Of a stretch of 64,000 nucleotides of DNA, positions 51,647 through 61,024 are shown in pieces. The DNA is from Streptomyces asoensis. Its GTDB lineage: Bacteria > Actinomycetota > Actinomycetes > Streptomycetales > Streptomycetaceae. The translations under genes were made by a program, and so were the position numbers. The notes beneath the pieces were generated by a model. That model saw nothing but the letters and a program-made list of their open reading frames with translations. It ran no database searches and was not told the DNA's origin. The stretch lies in assembly GCF_016860545.1 (NCBI RefSeq), contig NZ_BNEB01000002.1, positions 1,550,001 to 1,614,000 of the forward strand. Direction: 5' to 3'. The first letter of the stretch is position 1. The number at the start of each line of letters is the position of its first letter.

Positions 51647-54600
51647 ATGCGGGAACCGGTCGAGCAGCGCGACGGCATGTCACGGCGGGCGGTGCTGGCC
51701 GCCGGGGCGACGGTGGGCGTCGCGGCCGGCATCGGCCTCACCCTCGGGTCCGGCGCGGCCGCGTCCGCGGCGCCCTCCGCCACCGGCGCGACGGGGGCCG
51801 ACGCCGCCTGGTTCGCCGCTCCCGGCCGCCCGGTGCGGCCCAAGTTCCGCTGGTGGTGGCCGGACGGCCTGGTCGACCCCGACGAGATCGCCCGCGAGGT
51901 CGACCAGATCGCGGACGCGGGATTCGGCGGTGCGGAGATCGCCGCCGTCCACCACAGCGTCAAGGACAAGTCGGTCCTGGACACCGCACACCACGGCTGG
52001 GGCAGCAGGCCCTGGCGCGACGGGGTCGAGGCCGCGCTGCGCCGGGCGGCGAGACGCGGACTGACCATCGACCTCACCCTGGGCCCGAGCTGGCCCGTCG
52101 CGGTTCCGGGAGTCAGCCCCGACGACGACGCGGCGGCCAAGGAACTGGTCCACGGCCGGGCCTCGTTGACCGCCGGAGCCACCTTCCGCGGGCCGGTGCC
52201 GCCGCCCGTGCACGAGCCGGCCGCGGGGGTCGCACGGCAACGGCTGTTCGCGGTGCAGGCGGCCCGTGTCGAGCCCGCGTACGCCACGCGCAAGGAGACC
52301 GGCCTCGACCCCTCCAGTGTCGTGGACCTGACCGCCACCGTCGCCGGGGACGGCACCCTGACCTGGACCGCGCCCGACGCGGGGGAGTGGGTGCTCATCT
52401 CCTACTGGGCGCGCGGCAGCGGTCAGCAGCCCGAGTCGGGACCGCACTGCGCACCGGCCGCCTACGTCGTCGACCACCTCGACCCGGCCGGCACCGCGGC
52501 GGTCACCGGTTTCTGGGAGCGCCGGCTGCTGACGCCCGCCGTGCGGGGACTGCTGAGGACGGCGGGCGGCGCCTTCTTCGAGGACTCCGTCGAGCTCGAG
52601 ACGGACGGTCTGACCTGGACGGCCTCCCTGCCGGACGCCTTCGCCCGGCACACCGGCCGGCCCCTGCTGCCCTGCCTGCCCGCCCTGATCCTCAGCGGCG
52701 GCAATCAGGTGTTCGCCTTCGAGGCGCAGCTCACCCGGCAGATCCGGCACGACTTCTGGGAGACGTTCTCGGACCTGTTCAACCGCCACCACGTCCGCGC
52801 GCTGCGGGACTGGGCCCACTCGCTCGGCATGTCCCTGCGCTCCCAGCCCTACGGTCTCCAGACGGACGCGATCGAGTCCGCGGCGCTGCTCGACATCCCC
52901 GAGGGCGAGTCCCTCGGCTTCAAGAACCTGGACGACTACCGCTGTCTGGCCGGCGGCCGGGACATGGCCGGGCACACGGTCCTGTCCTGTGAGGCGGGCG
53001 CCTACAACGGCACCGCGTACAGCACCACTTGGGACCGTTTCCTGCGCACCATGGGCGGCGCCTACGCCGCGGGGGTCAACCAGACCGTCGTCCACGGTTT
53101 CTCCTACGCCACCGTCCCCGGCGCGAGCTGGCCGGGCTTCGCCGCCTTCAGCCCCTACAACGGCGGCCCCGGGTACGGCGAGTCGTGGGGGCCGCGGCAG
53201 CCCAGCTGGCAGCACGTGCCGGACATCGCCGCCTACCTCGGCCGCGTGCACGGCGTCCTCCAGTCCGGTACCGTCCGCGCCGATGTCGCCGTCTTCCGGC
53301 AGACCGGTTACGCCGCCACCGGGATCGGCGCCTCCTGGTTCACCGCGACGGGCGTACCGCTCGGCTGGAGCCATCAGTTCCTCAGCGGACCGCTGCTGGA
53401 CCTGCCGAACGCCACCGTCTCGGGCGGCCGGCTCGCCCCGCACGGACCGGCCTACAAGGCCCTGTTCGTCGAGGGGGACTTCTTCTACTCCTCCACCCCC
53501 ACCCTCGCCGTCGCCGACGCCCGCCGCATCCTGGCCCTGGCCGGAGCCGGACTGCCGGTGGTCCTGCTGGGCGCCTTCGACCAGCCGCTCACGCCGGGCG
53601 TCCCCGACGACGGCGAGAGCGACCGGCTGCGCGACCTCCTCGGCCGTCTGCTCGCCCTGCCGAACGTCACCCGGGTCACCGACAAGGCCGCCGTCGCGGA
53701 CGCGCTCGCCGGGCTCGGCGTCACCCCGGACGTGCGTCACGCCACCGCCTCCACGCTGCTCAACGCCCACCGCGTCTCAGGGGACACCGACTTCTACTAC
53801 CTCTGCAACGGCAAGCACGCGGAGACCGTCAAACCCGCCGTCGCCGCGATCGACCACGAGGTGACGCTGCGCCACACCCGCCGGACCCGGGGCGGCACGA
53901 CGATCCCGTATCTGCTGGACCCCTGGACGGGCGAGGTCTCACGGATCGCCCGGTACGCCGAGCGGGACGGCGACGTCACCGTGCGGGTCGCACTCCAGCC
54001 CGGCCAGGTCATGATCGTCGCGCTGGGCCGCCCGGGCCTCTTCGGCGACCGCGGCGGCGCACGGCCGCACGTCGTCGACTCGGACGCGTCCGAAGTCCTC
54101 TTCAAGGGCCGGGCGCTGACGGTCCGTTCGACCGGGACACGGACCCTCACGACGCGTCTGTCCTCGGGCCGTACGGTCACCACGGCACTCCCGGCCGTGC
54201 CCGCTCCCCTCAGCCCGGGCAGCTGGCAGCTGGAGGTCGAGGACCGGTACCCCGGACCGTCCCCGACCCGCACCGAGTACGTGCGCCGCACGCTGACCCT
54301 CGACACCCTGCTGCCCTGGTCGCGGATCCCCGAACTGGCCGACTCCGCGGGCATCGGCCGGTACCGGACGACCGTCGACCTGCCGTACGACTGGACCTCC
54401 TCGCACGGCGCCCATCTGGAGCTCGGCCAGGTCTCGGACACGGCCCGCGTCACCGTCAACGGCGTCGCCGCGCCGCCGCTGGACCGGCTCCACCAGGTCG
54501 TGGACGTCGGCTCCCTGCTCAGGCGCGGCCGCAACGTCATCGAGGTGGAGGTGGCGGTCCCTCTCGTCAACCGGCTCCGGGTCACCCAGCCGGCGGTCTT

Positions 54601-54679
54601 CGGCGCCGTCGCCCGGCAGGACCACGGTCTCGTCGGTCCGGTACGCCTCGTGCCGTACGCGCAGGCCACCGTCGGCTGA
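51647..54679 (+). CDS. Tat-exported GH106-like alpha-L-rhamnosidase
   Basis: A 1010-residue enzyme. The signal region is MSRRAVLAAGATVGVAAGIG (twin Arg). The mature part begins KFRWWWPDGLVDPDEIAREVDQIADAGFGGAEIAAV, the start of the GH106 barrel, then FWERRLLTPAVRG, FFEDSVELETDGLTWT and, at about 840-1010, a jelly-roll (YRTTVDLPYDWTSSHGAHLELGQVSDTARVTVNGV). Family members remove rhamnose from glycans. The ATG at 51647 has GGGAG five bases upstream. GH106 is my best match; a related uncharacterised family is possible. Confidence 0.82.
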   Translation: MREPVEQRDGMSRRAVLAAGATVGVAAGIGLTLGSGAAASAAPSATGATGADAAWFAAPGRPVRPKFRWWWPDGLVDPDEIAREVDQIADAGFGGAEIAAVHHSVKDKSVLDTAHHGWGSRPWRDGVEAALRRAARRGLTIDLTLGPSWPVAVPGVSPDDDAAAKELVHGRASLTAGATFRGPVPPPVHEPAAGVARQRLFAVQAARVEPAYATRKETGLDPSSVVDLTATVAGDGTLTWTAPDAGEWVLISYWARGSGQQPESGPHCAPAAYVVDHLDPAGTAAVTGFWERRLLTPAVRGLLRTAGGAFFEDSVELETDGLTWTASLPDAFARHTGRPLLPCLPALILSGGNQVFAFEAQLTRQIRHDFWETFSDLFNRHHVRALRDWAHSLGMSLRSQPYGLQTDAIESAALLDIPEGESLGFKNLDDYRCLAGGRDMAGHTVLSCEAGAYNGTAYSTTWDRFLRTMGGAYAAGVNQTVVHGFSYATVPGASWPGFAAFSPYNGGPGYGESWGPRQPSWQHVPDIAAYLGRVHGVLQSGTVRADVAVFRQTGYAATGIGASWFTATGVPLGWSHQFLSGPLLDLPNATVSGGRLAPHGPAYKALFVEGDFFYSSTPTLAVADARRILALAGAGLPVVLLGAFDQPLTPGVPDDGESDRLRDLLGRLLALPNVTRVTDKAAVADALAGLGVTPDVRHATASTLLNAHRVSGDTDFYYLCNGKHAETVKPAVAAIDHEVTLRHTRRTRGGTTIPYLLDPWTGEVSRIARYAERDGDVTVRVALQPGQVMIVALGRPGLFGDRGGARPHVVDSDASEVLFKGRALTVRSTGTRTLTTRLSSGRTVTTALPAVPAPLSPGSWQLEVEDRYPGPSPTRTEYVRRTLTLDTLLPWSRIPELADSAGIGRYRTTVDLPYDWTSSHGAHLELGQVSDTARVTVNGVAAPPLDRLHQVVDVGSLLRRGRNVIEVEVAVPLVNRLRVTQPAVFGAVARQDHGLVGPVRLVPYAQATVG

Positions 54680-54697
54680 GGCTGAGGCTGAGGCTGA
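54674..54697. repeat. GGCTGA hexamer repeat, four copies
   Basis: Four exact GGCTGA units starting on the stop codon of the GH106-like gene, so that any one-base slip still meets a TGA. The 54680-54900 gap holds nothing else recognised. Confidence 0.75.
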
Positions 54698-54900
54698 GGT
54701 CGGTGTCGGGCGGTGGATGCGGGCGGCCGCCGCCGGGAGGGGTGAGCAGGGCCGGTCCGGGTGGGCGTCGGGCCGTGCCGTCGGACCCGGTCCGACGGCC
54801 GAAGTGACCGCGGTCCGGGGCCCTTTCACCGACCTTCGGCACGTGGAGGGAGACCATCGGCCGACTGCGGCTGCCGCGTCCGCTCCGGCACCGTGAGCGC

Positions 54901-56049
54901 ATGGAGCGGACGAACAGGATCAGCAGGGCCGGGTTCCTCGCGGGGACCGCGGCGGTCGGCGCGGCGGCCGCGCTGGGACCGGCGGCAGCGGCGCACGCCA
55001 CCGGGCGGCGGCGCGGGCTGCGGCGCAGAGGGGTCGTCTACACCGTCGGGGAGGGCGAGACCCCGGCCACCGGATGGAACGCCGAGCGGATACGGGCGGA
55101 TCTGCGCGCCGTCCGCCGCGATCTGCACGCCGACACGGTGGACGTCACCGGTGACGGCGTCGAGCGCCTCGCGGCGACCGCGGCCGAGGCCGCCGAGAAC
55201 GGCCTGCACGTCTGGCTCCAGCCCACGCTGGGGGACGTGCCGGCGGCGGACATCCTCGACCACCTCGCGGAGACCGGCCGGATGGCGCAGCGCCTGCGTC
55301 GCCAGGGCGCGAGCGTCGACTTCAGCGTGGGCTGCGAGTTCTGGCTGTTCGTGCCGGGCATCGTGCCGGGGGACACCGTGCTGGAGCGGGTGCGCAACCT
55401 CATGAACGGGACCTTCGACCCGGTCGTCATGCAGCGGCGGCTGGACGCGTTCACGGCGCGCGCCGCCCGGACCGGCCGCGCGGTCTTCGACGGCCGGCTG
55501 TCCTACGCCGCCGCACAGGACGACCGGGTCGACTGGTCGCTGTTCGACGTCGTGGGCATCGACTACTACTGCTCTTTCCCCCGCCCGGCCGACCACGTGC
55601 GGGAACTGCGCCGCCATCTGCGGTGGGGCAAGCCGCTGGCCGTCACCGAGTTCGGCACCTGCGCGTACGTGGGGGCACCCGACACCGGGGGCATGGGATG
55701 GGACGTGGTCGACCACGACAAGGATCCCGCGGAGATCAAGGGCCACCTCGTCCGCAGTGAACGCACCCAGGCGGACTACGTGGCAGGGCTCGTCGACGTG
55801 TTCGAGGTGATGGGACTGTACGCGGCGATGGCCTTCGAGTTCGTCACCCCGGACGCCCCGCACCGCCCCGGCGACCCGCGTCACGACCTGGACATGGCCT
55901 CCTACGCGATCACCAGGACCGTCGAGAACCGCCCGGGCCGGCCCGAGTGCGGTTGGCACTGGGAACCCAAGGAGGCCTTCCACGCCCTGGCCCGCCGGTA
56001 CGCGGCGGCGGTCGCACGCACGCCGCACCGGGGCGGCGCCCGTCGGTGA
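54901..56049 (+). CDS. Tat-exported TIM-barrel (clan GH-A-like) protein
   Basis: A 382-residue protein. Signal ISRAGFLAGTAAVGAAAALGPAAAAHA. The mature text opens GVVYTVGEGETPATGWNAERIRADLRAV and has VGCEFWLFVPG (possible acid/base Glu on strand 4), VVGIDYYCSF and AVTEFGTCAYVG (possible nucleophile Glu on strand 7), fitting a GH-A barrel. I recall close streptomycete proteins being named abortive infection proteins, a label I find poorly supported by the sequence. It follows the GH106-like gene in the same direction; a shared substrate is plausible. Confidence 0.72.
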   Translation: MERTNRISRAGFLAGTAAVGAAAALGPAAAAHATGRRRGLRRRGVVYTVGEGETPATGWNAERIRADLRAVRRDLHADTVDVTGDGVERLAATAAEAAENGLHVWLQPTLGDVPAADILDHLAETGRMAQRLRRQGASVDFSVGCEFWLFVPGIVPGDTVLERVRNLMNGTFDPVVMQRRLDAFTARAARTGRAVFDGRLSYAAAQDDRVDWSLFDVVGIDYYCSFPRPADHVRELRRHLRWGKPLAVTEFGTCAYVGAPDTGGMGWDVVDHDKDPAEIKGHLVRSERTQADYVAGLVDVFEVMGLYAAMAFEFVTPDAPHRPGDPRHDLDMASYAITRTVENRPGRPECGWHWEPKEAFHALARRYAAAVARTPHRGGARR

Positions 56050-56143
56050 ATCGGGCCCGAGGGGCGGCGGGCGCCGTACGGACGTTCCGCGGTTGCCGTC
56101 CCGCGTGAGGAATGGAGCGGCCCTTCGCGGTTACTCCGGTGTC

Positions 56144-57184
56144 ATGGCAGGAACATCGAGACCCGGACCCGACGGACTCACGTCGTCGGCGCCCGGACAG
56201 GAGCAGACCGCGGGCCCCGACGAGCAGGTGGAGCGGCGGGCGCCGGACGGACCGGGGAAGTTGCCGAAGCGGTCCTGGGCGGCCGTACTGAAGGGCACGC
56301 TGCGGGAGTTCAAGGACGACGAGCTGACGGACCGGGCCGCGGCACTGACGTACTACGGCGTCCTGTCGCTCTTCCCGGCCCTGCTGGTCCTGGTGTCGTT
56401 CCTCGGCCTTGCGGGGAAGTCGGCGACCGACGAGGTGCTGGCCAACCTGCGCAAGGTGGCGCCGGGATCGGCCCGGGACATCATCAGCGACGCGGTGCAG
56501 CAGTTGCAGGGGCGGGGCGGTGTCGGCTCGGTGATGGCCGTCGTCGGTCTCGTGCTGGCGGTGTGGTCCGCCTCCGGTTACACGGCGGCCTTCATCCGCA
56601 GTGCCAACGCGGTGTACGACATGCCCGAGGGCCGGCCGGTGTGGAAGGTGCTGCCGCTGCGCGTGGGCGTGACGGTGGTGCTCCTGGTGCTCGCGGTCGC
56701 CAGCGCGCTGATCGTGGTCTTCACCGGCGGCCTCGCCAGTCAGGCCGGAGCCGCGCTCGGCATCGGGGACACGGCGCTGACGGTGTGGTCGATCGTCAAG
56801 TGGCCCGTGCTGGTCGTGCTGGTCACGATCATGATCGCCCTGCTGTACTGGGCGACCCCCAACGTCCGCGGCCGCGGCCTGCGGTGGATCACGCCCGGGA
56901 GCGTCCTGGCGCTGCTGATGTGGCTGGTCGCCTCGGCCGGTTTCGCGTTCTACGTGGCCAACTTCGGCTCCTACAACAAGACCTACGGCACTCTCGCGGG
57001 AGTGATCGTCTTCCTGGTGTGGCTGTGGATCAGCAACATCGCGATCCTGCTCGGCCTGGAGTTCGACGCCGAACTGGCCCGCCAGCGCGCGGTCGCCGGC
57101 GGGCTGCCCCGGGACGAGGAACCCTACGTACAGCCCCGGGACACCCGCGCGTGGAGCGACGAGGAGAAGCGGCGGGTGGAGTGA
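56144..57184 (+). CDS. YihY/BrkB-family inner membrane protein
   Basis: A 346-residue protein with six helices. The family signature FKDDELTDRAAALTYYGVLSLFPALLVLVSFLGL near the start, LVLAVWSASGYTAAFIRSANAVYDMPEGRPVWK in the middle and YNKTYGTLAGVIVFLVWLWISNIAILLGLEFDAEL near the end are all complete. The name BrkB is historical; the molecular role is unknown. The start at 56144 is weakly supported. Its 3' end is nine bases from the convergent deacetylase. Confidence 0.92.
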   Translation: MAGTSRPGPDGLTSSAPGQEQTAGPDEQVERRAPDGPGKLPKRSWAAVLKGTLREFKDDELTDRAAALTYYGVLSLFPALLVLVSFLGLAGKSATDEVLANLRKVAPGSARDIISDAVQQLQGRGGVGSVMAVVGLVLAVWSASGYTAAFIRSANAVYDMPEGRPVWKVLPLRVGVTVVLLVLAVASALIVVFTGGLASQAGAALGIGDTALTVWSIVKWPVLVVLVTIMIALLYWATPNVRGRGLRWITPGSVLALLMWLVASAGFAFYVANFGSYNKTYGTLAGVIVFLVWLWISNIAILLGLEFDAELARQRAVAGGLPRDEEPYVQPRDTRAWSDEEKRRVE

Positions 57185-57193
57185 GCCCGCGGC

Positions 57194-57967
57194 TCACCGC
57201 ACGGGGAAGCCGAAGGTGTACCCCTGCTGACGGAGCCACGGCAGGATCTCGCCCAGGGCCGCCACGGTCTGCGAGCGTTCCCCGCCCGCGTCGTGGAAGA
57301 GGATCGTCGGGCCGCCCGCCACCTCGCTCTTGACGGTGGCGACGATGGCGGCGGTACCCGGCCGCTCGAAGTCCTTGGTGTCGACGTTCCAGCCCAGCGG
57401 CCGCATCCCGCGGGAGGCGGCGAGGGTGCGGCTGTAGGGGGTGAAGGCACCGCCGGGCGCACGGTAGTACTGCGGCCGGACACCGCCGGACGCCTCGGTG
57501 ATCATCCGCTCGGCGTCCAGGATCTGCTGCGACTGGTAGGACTCCGGCTTCTTGTCCATGCTCGTGTCGTGCGAGACCGTGTGGTCGCACAGCCGGTGAC
57601 CGGCCGCCACCACGGCCTTGACCAGGTCCGGGTGGGCCTTGGCCTGGGTGCCGACCATGCAGAACGTGGCCTTCACCCCGTTCTCCCGCAGCACGTCGAG
57701 GACCTTTGGCGTCCACTCGGGGTCCGGGCCGTCGTCGATGGTGATGTTGACGGCGTGGGCGCCGCCTTCCGAGGCGTGGGCGATGTCCACCGACACCTTG
57801 GCAGGGGCGGAGCCCGCGGCGGACGGGCGCGCCTGGGCTCCGGCCTGGCTGCCGCCGGCGGGGCCGGCCTGCGCGGTCCATACCGAGGTGGCGGCGGCCA
57901 CCGCCGTCACGCCGACCGCCGCCGCGAGTACCCGGCCGTACCATCCCCGCCCGCCATGCCGCGCCAT
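57194..57967 (-). CDS. Secreted polysaccharide deacetylase (CE4)
   Basis: A 257-residue precursor with a signal or anchor segment (VLAAAVGVTAVAAATSVWTAQA). NodB-domain motifs: NITIDDGPD (motif 1, base and metal Asp), DHTVSHD (motif 2, HxxxH), RAPGGAF (motif 3), WNVDTKDF (motif 4) and ILFHDAGG (motif 5, catalytic His). It removes N-acetyl groups from chitin, peptidoglycan or a similar polymer, possibly feeding the chitosanase. Confidence 0.93.
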   Translation of the reverse strand: MARHGGRGWYGRVLAAAVGVTAVAAATSVWTAQAGPAGGSQAGAQARPSAAGSAPAKVSVDIAHASEGGAHAVNITIDDGPDPEWTPKVLDVLRENGVKATFCMVGTQAKAHPDLVKAVVAAGHRLCDHTVSHDTSMDKKPESYQSQQILDAERMITEASGGVRPQYYRAPGGAFTPYSRTLAASRGMRPLGWNVDTKDFERPGTAAIVATVKSEVAGGPTILFHDAGGERSQTVAALGEILPWLRQQGYTFGFPVR

Positions 57968-58155
57968 GTCTGCCCTGTTCTCGTCGTGTCCGTGGATCGC
58001 CGTGTGTGGGGTGATCCCGTGCAGCTGTGATGACGGTGAAAGGGCGTGCCGGGATCCGCCTGTTACGGATCGCGGACATTTCTGCGCAGGTTCCGGGACG
58101 AAAGCGGGTCCGTCCCGGCAACCAGGGGGCGGGGAGAGCCGGTTGGTCCCTGTGT

Positions 58156-60081
58156 TCAGGGCCGCAGCGCGACGCACAGCAGGGCGGCCGGGCCCGGCGC
58201 GGCGGCGAACCGGGTGGTGAACGCGATGCCCGCCGCGTACTCGTCGGCGGCGCACTGGCCCTTGTACCGCCCCTGGGCGAAGTCGCCCCCGTTGTCGTCG
58301 GCGGGCCGGTTGTCGGACCGGTCGAACCAGACGGTCCGCCCGGAGCGGCCCAGGGCGCTGCCGGCGGGCACGCACAGCGCGGCCGACACGCGTTCGCCAC
58401 GGCGGCTGTAACCGATGAGGAACTGACCGGCGGGGCACTGGAATTTGGTGTAGCCGCCCGCCCAGTCGCCGCCGGAGGGCACGTACCGCTCGTCGGTGAC
58501 GACCGTCTGTGCGGCGCTCGTGGCGCGCAGGTCGCCCGCCGACGTGTCGGTGCACAGGCCCCGGCCGCCGGAGTGGCTCAGACCGATCAGCCGCAGACCG
58601 TCCGGGCACGCCGCCTTGGAGGCTCCTTGGTCCCAGTCCCCGCCGGCCCGCACCCGCCGGGACTGCACGGCGTCGCCGTGATCCGTGGTGAGCATCCGGC
58701 GCACGGGTACCTGGGGGACGGTCCCGGTGCGGGACGCGGCGGTCATCAGGTGGTTCCAGGCGGTGCCGCGCCAGTCCGCCTGGTCGAGGAGGCCGTACCG
58801 GCGCCCGGCGGTGTCGTAGCGCAGGAGGGCCCAGTCGTCGTGGCCTTCCCAGCCGACGAGGGGCCAGTAGGCGAAGTCGGCGTCGTGGTCGGCGAAGTAG
58901 TCGGTGATGTTGCCGAACCAGGTGCGGGCGGCGGCGCCGGTCTCCTGGGAGCCGATGCCGAACTCGCTGATCCACAGGGGCGCGGTGTAGTGCTGTCCGT
59001 CCCCGGTCACGAAGAAGGCCTGGTCGGTGAGGGTCTGGAACAGCTGGTCCCTGGTGAGGTCCTGGTAGCGCGCGTCGTGCGTCTCGCCGATCCCGGTGGC
59101 GCCGCTGTGCCGGGGGCCGGTGTAGCCGTAGAAGTGGGCCGAGTACACCAGCTTGTGGCTGTCGAGGAGGGTGTGCGACAGCGTGCGGACGGGGGCGAGC
59201 GTGGGGCGCTCGTGGGGCAGGCCGTCCACGGGCAGCCCGGTCCAGTTGATGCCCTCGACGACGATGAGCAGGTCGGGGTTGCCCTCGGTGAGGATGCGGT
59301 CCGCGGCGAGCTGGGCGGCCGCGTACCAGTCGTGGTTGTCGCCGAGCCCCCAGTTGGGGTCGTCGAGCACGTCACGCCGTACCTCGTTGTAGAGGTCCGC
59401 GCCCACGACGCGGGCGTTCGCGGCGTAGCGGCGGGCCATGAAGACCCAGTCGTCCGCCCATCGCCCGGTGGACTGGCCGCTGTTCCAGCGTTCGTTGCCG
59501 TCCACGCCGCAGCACCAGCGCGAGGTGTTGGTGTGGTTGTTGAGGACGACCGCGAACCCGTCCCCGGTGAGCGCGGCCACGACGGCGTCGTAGACCTGGA
59601 GGGGCGTCCTGCCGCGCAGTTCGGGGTTGGCCGCGACGGCGGTGTCCGGCACCGGGGCCGTCGCGTGGATCATCTCGTTGGCGAACGGCAGCCGGATGCT
59701 GTTGATGCCGAGCCGGTGGAAGTCGGCGAGCAGGGCGGACAGCGGGGCGCGGTCCAGGCCCAGGGGGATGTCGGAGGAGTTCTGGCCCGCGTGGTGGTTC
59801 GCGGGGTCGGCGGCGCTGCCGCTTCCGGACCAGGAGCCCTGGGCACCGTCCCAGTTGGCGGACTTGAGACGGAAACGCTGTCCCTGGGCGTCGACGACGT
59901 AGCGGCCCCGGGTGGACAGGGGAGGCTGCCAGGTGGCGGCCGCCGGGGCGGTCGCGGTCGCGGCCGGGGTCCCGGCGGGGACGGTGACCGGGACGGCGGC
60001 GAGCGCGGTGGGCGCGGGGGTCAGCAGGGCGAGAACGGCACCTGCTGCTGTCAGGTACTTGACAAGTCTGGAGGTCTGCAT
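58156..60081 (-). CDS. Secreted GH5 glycosidase with three-repeat Cys-rich tail
   Basis: A 641-residue precursor. Signal peptide to about residue 29. The GH5 barrel (about 55-455) opens STRGRYVVDAQGQRFRLKSANWDGAQG, with acid/base E233 (DLYNEVRRD) and nucleophile E373 (LWISEFGIG). After a short linker there are three units (about 480-540, 538-598 and 599-641) each of the form GDW..G..K..CP.G..LIG.S......LC. I do not recognise these as a named module; they may bind the substrate. AGAGGA precedes the ATG. It likely cuts beta-1,4- or mixed-linkage glucan. Confidence 0.9.
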   Translation of the reverse strand: MQTSRLVKYLTAAGAVLALLTPAPTALAAVPVTVPAGTPAATATAPAAATWQPPLSTRGRYVVDAQGQRFRLKSANWDGAQGSWSGSGSAADPANHHAGQNSSDIPLGLDRAPLSALLADFHRLGINSIRLPFANEMIHATAPVPDTAVAANPELRGRTPLQVYDAVVAALTGDGFAVVLNNHTNTSRWCCGVDGNERWNSGQSTGRWADDWVFMARRYAANARVVGADLYNEVRRDVLDDPNWGLGDNHDWYAAAQLAADRILTEGNPDLLIVVEGINWTGLPVDGLPHERPTLAPVRTLSHTLLDSHKLVYSAHFYGYTGPRHSGATGIGETHDARYQDLTRDQLFQTLTDQAFFVTGDGQHYTAPLWISEFGIGSQETGAAARTWFGNITDYFADHDADFAYWPLVGWEGHDDWALLRYDTAGRRYGLLDQADWRGTAWNHLMTAASRTGTVPQVPVRRMLTTDHGDAVQSRRVRAGGDWDQGASKAACPDGLRLIGLSHSGGRGLCTDTSAGDLRATSAAQTVVTDERYVPSGGDWAGGYTKFQCPAGQFLIGYSRRGERVSAALCVPAGSALGRSGRTVWFDRSDNRPADDNGGDFAQGRYKGQCAADEYAAGIAFTTRFAAAPGPAALLCVALRP

Positions 60082-60245
60082 CCGGTCCTCTGCGGGGCGC
60101 GGCGGGGGTGGCGAACGGCGGACGACAGCCTACGAAATCCGCGCCGCGATGTCCCGGGGCCGGACGTACGGATGTGCGCCCGTCCCTCGGCCGCCGACGG
60201 CCACCAATCAATACTTGGCGCCCCGCCGTCCGTTCATGGCGCCCG

Positions 60246-60272
60246 GCGCCGGCTCCTTCGGGGAGCCGGCGC
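60246..60272 (-). terminator. Hairpin terminator of the AMIN-like gene
   Basis: Eleven-base exact stem (60246-60256 with 60262-60272), TTCGG loop, 25 bases after the stop on the minus strand. Confidence 0.78.
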
Positions 60273-60297
60273 GCGAGGACCGGACCGGCGGCGGTCG

Positions 60298-60870
60298 TCA
60301 CCAGGTGTGCGCGACGTCCACCACGAGGTGGTCGGCCAGCCGCTGCACGCGGAACGGCAAGCGGGCGCGCACGCCGAGTCCGAACTGCGTCACCCCTTCG
60401 AAGCTCCCGGCGTACCGGGTGTCGCGGAAGGTGCTGTACCCGGCCAGGTTCACGCCCGGCAGCGGCTGCGCCACCCGGCCCGGATAAGTGGCGGCCCCCG
60501 TCCGGGGGTCGTAGGCGGGCGCGTTGACCCGCACCTCCAGGATGGCTCCGCCGCCGACGGGGATGAGCCGGCCCGACGCGTCCTGGTAGAGCCGGTCGAC
60601 GTACGCGACCGAGAAGCCCAGCGTGTCCGCGCTCGCGCCCGGCACATCGACGACGAACCGGTCGTAGCAGTCGTGACGGCCGGTCCTGACGTCGGTCAGC
60701 GGTGTGGCGGTGCCGGCGTCGTAGGCCTTGGCGAGGCTGCCCCAGCCGGTGGGGCAGGCGGCGACCGCCCGTGCCGTCGCGGCGGAGGCGGTGCCGGCCG
60801 GGACGGCGGCCACGCCCAGCGTGGCGGCCAGAAGAGCGGCGGCGGCCCATACGGTTCTGCTTCGCACCAT
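60298..60870 (-). CDS. Secreted AMIN-like domain protein
   Basis: A 190-residue precursor with signal VWAAAALLAATLGVAAVPAGTASA. The body has ACPTGWGSLAKAYDAGTATPLTDVRTGRHDCYDRFVVDVPG, IPVGGGAILEVRVNAPAYD, LAGYSTFRDTRYAGSFEGVTQFGLGVRARLPFRV. It matches the AMIN-like family of actinobacterial wall-associated proteins. Two conserved cysteines probably form a disulfide. GGGGGA is a few bases before the ATG. Confidence 0.8.
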   Translation of the reverse strand: MVRSRTVWAAAALLAATLGVAAVPAGTASAATARAVAACPTGWGSLAKAYDAGTATPLTDVRTGRHDCYDRFVVDVPGASADTLGFSVAYVDRLYQDASGRLIPVGGGAILEVRVNAPAYDPRTGAATYPGRVAQPLPGVNLAGYSTFRDTRYAGSFEGVTQFGLGVRARLPFRVQRLADHLVVDVAHTW

Positions 60871-61024
60871 GATCTCCCCCAGAGGTCGTGTGTGTCGGAT
60901 ATGAAGTGAGACAACCCGAATGCCCCAGAGGTTGCACAGATCTCCCACCGGATGCGGCCCCGTCGCGCGCCGGACCCGGGCGCTCCCCGGGGAACTCGCC
61001 GGGTGGGCGGCGCGGCGCTCCGGC

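Noticed and set aside
54901..56049. Abortive-infection (phage defence) reading of the TIM barrel
   Set aside because: Tat signal and barrel Glu pairs fit an exported glycosidase-like protein; no defence gene nearby.
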